In this document: positions 5,375-9,619 of the stretch, piece by piece | Layout of the letters: every line of letters begins with the position of its first letter | How positions within the stretch are numbered: the stretch's first letter is position 1 | Assembly: GCA_025936275.1 (NCBI GenBank) | Contig: JAICTR010000081.1 | Coordinates: 1-9,619, forward strand | Direction of reading: 5' to 3' | Length of the DNA: 9,619 bases | From: Burkholderiales bacterium | Lineage (GTDB): Bacteria > Pseudomonadota > Gammaproteobacteria > Burkholderiales > Usitatibacteraceae | The notes under the pieces: generated by a model | Told to the model about the DNA's origin: nothing | The model's input: only the letters and a program-made list of their open reading frames with translations | Databases searched by the model: none | Made by a program: the position numbers and the translations under genes

Positions 5375-6826
5375 ATGAAGCGCCTCCTGTACTGCGCGGC
5401 CGCGTGCCTCGCGCTCGCCGCCTGCAATCCCGCCGCCGAAGCGCCGCGCCGCACCCTGGCGCTCGTGCCTTGCCGCCTCGCCGGCGTCGAATCGCAGGCG
5501 CAATGCGGCACCTACGAAGTGTGGGAAAACCGCGCGGCGAAGAAGGGGCGGCGCATCGGCATCAACGTCGCGGTGGTGCCGGCGCGCATCAGGAACCACG
5601 ATCCCGACCCGATCTTCGTCTTCGCGGGCGGCCCGGGGCAGGGCGCGGTGGCGCTCGCCGCGGAGGTGATGCCGCTCTTCTCGCGCCTCAACGATTCGCG
5701 CGACCTGGTGTTCATCGACCAGCGCGGCACCGGCAACTCGCATCCGCTCGACTGCAGCGAGGACGAGGACCAGCCGCTGCAGTCGCTCTTCGAGGACGCG
5801 CTCCCCGAAGACCTGGTGCGCAAATGCCTCGCCACGCTCGACGCCGATCCGCGGCAATACCTCACCTCGATCGCGGTGGAGGACATCGATGACGTGCGTC
5901 GCGCGCTCGGGTACGACCAGGTGAACCTTTGGGGCGGGTCCTACGGCACCCGCGTGGAGCTCGAGTACCTGCGCCGCCACGGCGAGCACGTGCGCGCGAT
6001 GGTGCTCGACGGCGTCGCGCCCGCGACGATGAAGCTGCCGCTTTCCTTCGTCGCCGACGGCGAGGCGGCGCTCGGCAAGCTGGTGCGGGACTGCGCGGCG
6101 CAGCCGCTCTGCCGCCTCACGTATCCCGACCTCGAGGGCACCATCGAATCGATGCGCGCACGCCTCGCGCGCCGCCCGATCCGCGCGGCGATCGAGGATC
6201 CGCGCACCGGCGAGCGCGACACCGTCGAGGTGAACGAGAACGTGTTTCTCTCGGGCCTCTTCCGCCCGCTCTACGTGGCCGAGCTCGCGAGCCTGCTGCC
6301 CTACGGCATCGCCTCCGCCGCGAACGGCGACTTCAACCCGCTCCTCGCGCAGAACCTGGAGTTCGCCGACGACGTCTCCGAGAACCTCTCGCTCGGCATG
6401 CACCTCGCGGTGGTGTGCTCCGAGGATATCCCGCTCATCACGGCGAAGGACCTGGAGGCGGCGCAGGGAGCGTTCTTCGGGCGCGCGCTGGTGGACGACT
6501 TCGTGCGCGCCTGCCGCCTCTGGCCGCGCGGTCACGTGCCCGACGACTACTACACGCCGGTGAGATCGAACGTCCCCGCGCTGGTGCTCTCCGGCGGCAT
6601 CGATCCCGCGACACCGCCGCGCCACGCCCGCGAGGTCGTGAAGACGCTTCCCAACGCGCGCCATTTCATCGCGCCGCACCTCGGGCACGGGGTGAGCCTG
6701 CACGGCTGCGCGCCGCGCCTCATCGAGCGCTTCATCCGCGAGGGCACCGCGAAGGGGCTCGACGGCAAGTGCCTCGAGCGCATCCCGCGCCCCCTCTACG
6801 TGCTGCCGCTGGGGAGCGACTCGTGA
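5375..6826 (+). CDS. secreted or lipid-anchored alpha/beta hydrolase, S33 peptidase-like
   Basis: This 483-residue protein has a lipoprotein signal (MKRLLYCAAACLALAAC, lipobox LAAC with Cys17), so it is probably anchored on the periplasmic side. The fold resembles proline iminopeptidase and tripeptidyl aminopeptidases (MEROPS S33), which remove N-terminal residues from short peptides. Visible elements are the oxyanion loop AGGPGQG (84-90), DQRGTGNS (115-122), the nucleophile elbow GGSYG with Ser189, Asp410 in GGIDPATPP and His438 in LGHGVS, a complete catalytic triad. Cysteines in the mature part (CRL, QCGTYE, DCS, CAAQPLC and others) could form disulfides in the periplasm. ATG 5375 gives a proper signal peptide; the ribosome-binding site is weak. 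It is the first gene of a tightly packed chain and overlaps natA by four bases. Its natural substrate is unknown; an esterase role is the main alternative. Confidence 0.88.
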   Translation: MKRLLYCAAACLALAACNPAAEAPRRTLALVPCRLAGVESQAQCGTYEVWENRAAKKGRRIGINVAVVPARIRNHDPDPIFVFAGGPGQGAVALAAEVMPLFSRLNDSRDLVFIDQRGTGNSHPLDCSEDEDQPLQSLFEDALPEDLVRKCLATLDADPRQYLTSIAVEDIDDVRRALGYDQVNLWGGSYGTRVELEYLRRHGEHVRAMVLDGVAPATMKLPLSFVADGEAALGKLVRDCAAQPLCRLTYPDLEGTIESMRARLARRPIRAAIEDPRTGERDTVEVNENVFLSGLFRPLYVAELASLLPYGIASAANGDFNPLLAQNLEFADDVSENLSLGMHLAVVCSEDIPLITAKDLEAAQGAFFGRALVDDFVRACRLWPRGHVPDDYYTPVRSNVPALVLSGGIDPATPPRHAREVVKTLPNARHFIAPHLGHGVSLHGCAPRLIERFIREGTAKGLDGKCLERIPRPLYVLPLGSDS

Positions 6827-7551
6827 TCGCGGCACAGGCGCTCGCCAAGCGCTTCGGCGCCGTCCACGCGGTGCGCGACGTGTCGTTCGAGGCGCCCGAT
6901 GGACGCATCACCGCGCTCCTCGGGCCCAATGGCGCCGGCAAGACCACGACGCTGCGCATGATCGCGACGCTCGTCGCGCCGAGCGGCGGCCATGCCCGGG
7001 TCGATGGGCGCGACGCGGTGCGCGAGCCGCTCGCCGTGCGCGCGCGGATCGGGATGCTTTCCGATGCGCGCGGGCTCTACGCGCGCCTCACCGCGCGCGA
7101 AAACATCGCCTACTACGGCGCGTTGCGCGGCATGGAGCCGGGGGCGGTCGAGGCCTCCATCGCGCGCCTCGCCGATCTCCTGGAGATGCGCCCGCTCCTC
7201 GACCGGCGCACCGACGGCTTCTCGCAAGGCGAGCGCATGAAGGTCGCCATCGCGCGCGCCCTGGTGCACGACCCGCCCAACGTGATCCTCGACGAGCCTT
7301 CCAACGGCCTCGACGTGATGACCACGCGCAACCTGCGCGAGGTGATCCGCAACCTGCGCGCGCAGGGCAAGTGCGTGCTCTTCTCGAGCCACGTGATGCA
7401 GGAAGTCTCCGCCCTTTGCGACGAGATCGTGATCGTCGCCCACGGTGCGGTCGCGGCGCACGGCACCGCGCAGGCGCTGCTCGCGCAGAGCGGCTGCGCG
7501 AACCTCGAGGATGCGTTCGTGCACCTCGCCGGCGAGGCGCTCGCGCCATGA
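6823..7551 (+). CDS. natA: ABC transporter ATP-binding protein, NatA type
   Basis: This 242-residue ATPase contains Walker A GPNGAGKT (34-41), the signature FSQGE (133-137) in place of LSGGQ, Walker B VILDEPSNGLD (154-164) and the switch His190 in SSHVM. The FSQGERMKVAIARAL stretch and IGMLSDARGLY are characteristic of the NatA group, whose founding member with NatB exports sodium in Bacillus. Relatives with the same motifs serve other exports, so the substrate is not settled. The usual Q-loop glutamine is not evident in IGMLSDARGLY. It starts at GTG 6823, which overlaps the hydrolase stop (GTGA), with GGGGAG at 6811-6816 as ribosome-binding site. The downstream permease begins inside its own stop codon (ATGA). 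It acts on the cytoplasmic side, bound to the permease of the next gene. Confidence 0.88.
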   Translation: MIAAQALAKRFGAVHAVRDVSFEAPDGRITALLGPNGAGKTTTLRMIATLVAPSGGHARVDGRDAVREPLAVRARIGMLSDARGLYARLTARENIAYYGALRGMEPGAVEASIARLADLLEMRPLLDRRTDGFSQGERMKVAIARALVHDPPNVILDEPSNGLDVMTTRNLREVIRNLRAQGKCVLFSSHVMQEVSALCDEIVIVAHGAVAAHGTAQALLAQSGCANLEDAFVHLAGEALAP

Positions 7552-8729
7552 GAAGGCTTCCCGCGTTCCTCACCGTGTACGCGAAGGAGCTGCGCGATGC
7601 GCTGCGCGACCGGCGCACGGCGATGATGGTGCTGGTCGCCTCGATCCTCACCGGCCCCGTGACGCTGGTGCTGGTGGCGCATTTCATCTCGGGGCTCGAG
7701 GCGAAGGCCGCCTCGCTCGAGGTGCGCATCCGCGGCGCCGAGCACGCACCGGCGCTGGTGAATTTCCTCGAGAGGAACGACGTGCGCATCGACAAGGCGC
7801 CCGCGGACTACGAGAAACGCATCCGCGAGGGGCGGCTGGACGCGGTGATCGTGGTGCCGGACGACTTCCAGGAGCGCTGGCTCTCCGGCGACGGCGCGCG
7901 CCTCGAGATCGTCTACGACGATTCGCGCGCCGATGCGGGTCCCGCGACGCGCCAGGCCGAGCGCCTGCTGGAAGCGTTCAACCGCGAGACGGGGATGCTG
8001 CGCATGATGGCGCGCGGCGTGAGCCCGGACCTCTCCGATCCGGTGAAGGTGGAGCGCGTGAGCACCGCGACGCCGCGCCAGAAGGGCGCCTTCCTGCTCT
8101 TCCTCATCCCGATGTTCGCGCTGCTCTCGCCGCTGCTGGGCGGGATGACCATCGCCATCGATTCCACCGCCGGGGAGCGCGAGCGCGGCTCGCTCGAGCC
8201 GCTGCTCGCGAATCCCGTCCCGGTGCGCGAGATCGTGCTCGGCAAGTGGCTCGCCGCGTGGAGCTTCGCGAGCGGCGTGGCGTTCCTCACGCTGGCCGGG
8301 TTCGCCGCCGCCGCGGCGCTCTATGCGCAGAGGAAGCTCGCCGCGCTCATGACCTTCGGCGTGCCGGAGCTTGCCGGCTTCTTCGCGATGGTGCTGCCGT
8401 TCGCCGCGATGACCGCGGCGCTGCAGATGCTGATCTGCACCTACGGGCGCTCGTATCGCGAGGCGCAGACCTACGTGAGCTACCTCGCGACGGCCGTCTC
8501 CTTCGTCCCGATCGTGGTGCTTTTCTCGGGCCTCAAGGATGCGCACTGGCAGCTCGTCGTGCCGGTGCTCGGGCAGCAGGCGGTGCTCTCGCGCATCGTG
8601 CGCGGCGATGCGTTCGGCTTCGTCGACTGGCTGGTGCCCGCGGCGGTCGCGGCCGCGATCGCGGCGCTTGCGCTCGCGCTGGTGATCCGCCTCCTGGGCG
8701 AGGAGCGCATCGTGTTCGGCCGCTCGTGA
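7548..8729 (+). CDS. natB: ABC-2 type permease, NatB type
   Basis: This is a 393-residue membrane protein. One membrane helix lies near residues 25-46, followed by a large extracytoplasmic domain (about 47-180), then five further hydrophobic segments (about 182-204, 236-258, 275-297, 309-328, 362-385). This topology and the coupling sequence GERERGSLEPLLANPVPVREIVLGK (begins near residue 209) are typical of the NatB/ABC-2 exporter family. With the preceding ATPase it should form a dimeric efflux pump; sodium is the founding substrate, but peptide, lipid or drug export is possible. It starts at ATG 7548 within the natA stop, with no separate ribosome-binding site, so translation is probably coupled. 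Its own stop overlaps the helicase start. An upstream periplasmic hydrolase in the same chain suggests the exported compound may be processed outside the inner membrane (inference). Confidence 0.87.
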   Translation: MRRLPAFLTVYAKELRDALRDRRTAMMVLVASILTGPVTLVLVAHFISGLEAKAASLEVRIRGAEHAPALVNFLERNDVRIDKAPADYEKRIREGRLDAVIVVPDDFQERWLSGDGARLEIVYDDSRADAGPATRQAERLLEAFNRETGMLRMMARGVSPDLSDPVKVERVSTATPRQKGAFLLFLIPMFALLSPLLGGMTIAIDSTAGERERGSLEPLLANPVPVREIVLGKWLAAWSFASGVAFLTLAGFAAAAALYAQRKLAALMTFGVPELAGFFAMVLPFAAMTAALQMLICTYGRSYREAQTYVSYLATAVSFVPIVVLFSGLKDAHWQLVVPVLGQQAVLSRIVRGDAFGFVDWLVPAAVAAAIAALALALVIRLLGEERIVFGRS

Positions 8730-9619
8730 GCACGCCGGACCTCGGGCCGATCTTCGCCGCCTCCGGGCCGCTCGCGCGCGCCGTGCCCGGCTATCGCGAG
8801 CGAGCGGAGCAGGTGGAGTTCGCGCGCGCGGTGCTCGAGGCGATCGAGGCGCGCGCCATGCTCGTCGCCGAAGCGGGCACCGGCACGGGCAAGACCTTCG
8901 CCTATCTCGTCCCCGCGCTCCTCGCCGGCGGGCGCGTGATCGTCTCCACCGGCACCAAGACGCTGCAGGACCAGCTCTTCCATCGCGACCTGCCGCGCGT
9001 GCGCGATGCGCTCGGCGTGCGCGCGGACGTGGCGCTCCTCAAGGGCCGCGCCAACTACGTCTGCCTGCACCACCTCGAGGCCGCGCGGGCCGAAGGCCGC
9101 TTCGCGGTGCGCGAGGAGGTCTCGCACCTCGCCAAGATCGCGAGCTTCGCCGCGCGCACCATGAGCGGCGACCGCGGCGAATGCCCGGAGGTGCCGGAGG
9201 GCTCGGGTGCGTGGGCGCAGGCGACCTCCACGCGCGAGAACTGCCTGGGCTCCGCGTGCCGCCACTACCAGGACTGCTTCGTGATGAAGGCGCGCAAGCG
9301 CGCCGCCGAGGCCGACGTGGTGGTGGTGAACCACCATCTCTTCTTCGCCGACGTGGCGCTGAGGGACGAGGGCGCGGCGGACCTCCTGCCCGAGGCGAAC
9401 ACGGTGATCTTCGACGAGGCGCACCACCTCGCGGACCTGGCGCGCGTCTTCTTCGGCCAATCGCTCTCCACCAACCAGCTCGTGGAGCTGGCGCGCGACG
9501 CGCGCACCGCCGAGGCGGCCCACGCGCGCGAGAGCACCGCCATGGGCGACGCGGCGATCGCGATGGAGAACGCGGCGCGCGACGTGAGGATCGCGCTGGG
9601 CGATACGGCGGGGCGCATC
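8726..9619 (+). CDS. yoaA: YoaA/DinG-family ATP-dependent DNA helicase (5' part only)
   Basis: The first 298 codons of a superfamily 2, XPD-like 5'-3' helicase are present; the frame is open to the right edge. Visible are Walker A in EAGTGTGKT (49-57, Lys56), motif Ia STGTKTLQDQL, the iron-sulfur cysteines C113, C173, C178 and C184 (the last three spaced 5 and 6 apart, as in E. coli DinG and YoaA), VVVVNHHLFFAD, and the Walker B box DEAH (230-233). The text matches YoaA better than DinG (PGYRERAEQ, LLKGRANYVCL, NCLGSAC, FFGQSLS). YoaA pairs with the HolC subunit of DNA polymerase III and helps repair stalled replication. GTG 8726 overlaps the natB stop in GTGA and begins at the family N-terminus. 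The operon link to an exporter may be coincidental packing. Confidence 0.93.
   Translation, partial: MSTPDLGPIFAASGPLARAVPGYRERAEQVEFARAVLEAIEARAMLVAEAGTGTGKTFAYLVPALLAGGRVIVSTGTKTLQDQLFHRDLPRVRDALGVRADVALLKGRANYVCLHHLEAARAEGRFAVREEVSHLAKIASFAARTMSGDRGECPEVPEGSGAWAQATSTRENCLGSACRHYQDCFVMKARKRAAEADVVVVNHHLFFADVALRDEGAADLLPEANTVIFDEAHHLADLARVFFGQSLSTNQLVELARDARTAEAAHARESTAMGDAAIAMENAARDVRIALGDTAGRI

Noticed and set aside
5345..6835. Minus-strand open frame of 496 codons opposite the hydrolase
   Set aside because: The plus strand carries a full catalytic triad and signal peptide; the minus frame is composition-driven.
7113..8546. Minus-strand open frame of 477 codons opposite natA/natB
   Set aside because: It is rich in Arg, His and Glu with no recognisable domain, while natAB motifs are unambiguous on the plus strand.
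8480..9523. Minus-strand open frame of 347 codons opposite the helicase
   Set aside because: It is antisense to YoaA motifs and iron-sulfur cysteines, and is a GC shadow.

Overview
The window is very GC-rich chromosomal DNA, with almost every third codon position G or C. It most likely comes from a betaproteobacterium. The main support is a DksA with the single-cysteine C/T/T/A pattern and the C-terminal ERRELKQKLYGE tail that I recall from Burkholderiales and relatives. The LivF plus PaaK-like ligase pair, the YoaA-type helicase and the dispersed 'LTPTLSQGRG' repeat fit the same assignment. I see no phage, transposase, integrase, CRISPR array, tRNA or rRNA, so this looks like ordinary chromosome.

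Layout: (1) 1-1586 is the 3' end of a branched-chain-amino-acid-type (LivF) ABC transporter ATPase followed 5 bp later by a PaaK-like acyl-CoA ligase, the tail of an operon that probably imports and activates an organic acid. (2) 1632-1868 is a small predicted lipoprotein carrying a TGSNI motif. (3) 1869-2239 is non-coding leader DNA. (4) 2240-2659 is dksA, closed by a strong hairpin terminator. (5) 2864-4672 is a cyclic-di-GMP protein in the order EAL, CBS-like, degenerate GGDEF, behind a consensus -10 box. (6) A dispersed repeat at 4677-4713 sits at the convergent junction with a minus-strand TPMT-like methyltransferase (4713-5321). (7) From 5375 to the right edge runs a four-gene plus-strand chain: a secreted or lipid-anchored alpha/beta hydrolase, a NatA-type ABC ATPase, a NatB-type ABC-2 permease and a YoaA-like iron-sulfur helicase. 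All three internal junctions are 4-bp stop/start overlaps, which implies one transcript with translational coupling. The methyltransferase and the hydrolase diverge from a 53-bp gap.

How the genes relate: regions 1, 4 and 5 are separate units (uptake and activation; the ppGpp-linked transcription factor DksA; c-di-GMP turnover). The last block is the tightest association: an exporter pair between a peptidase-like hydrolase and a DNA-repair helicase. I found no convincing evidence of a completely new system. The items most worth a second look are the EAL-CBS-GGDEF protein, the PaaK-like ligase without a classical phosphate loop, the TGSNI lipoprotein and the overlapping hydrolase-exporter-helicase chain.
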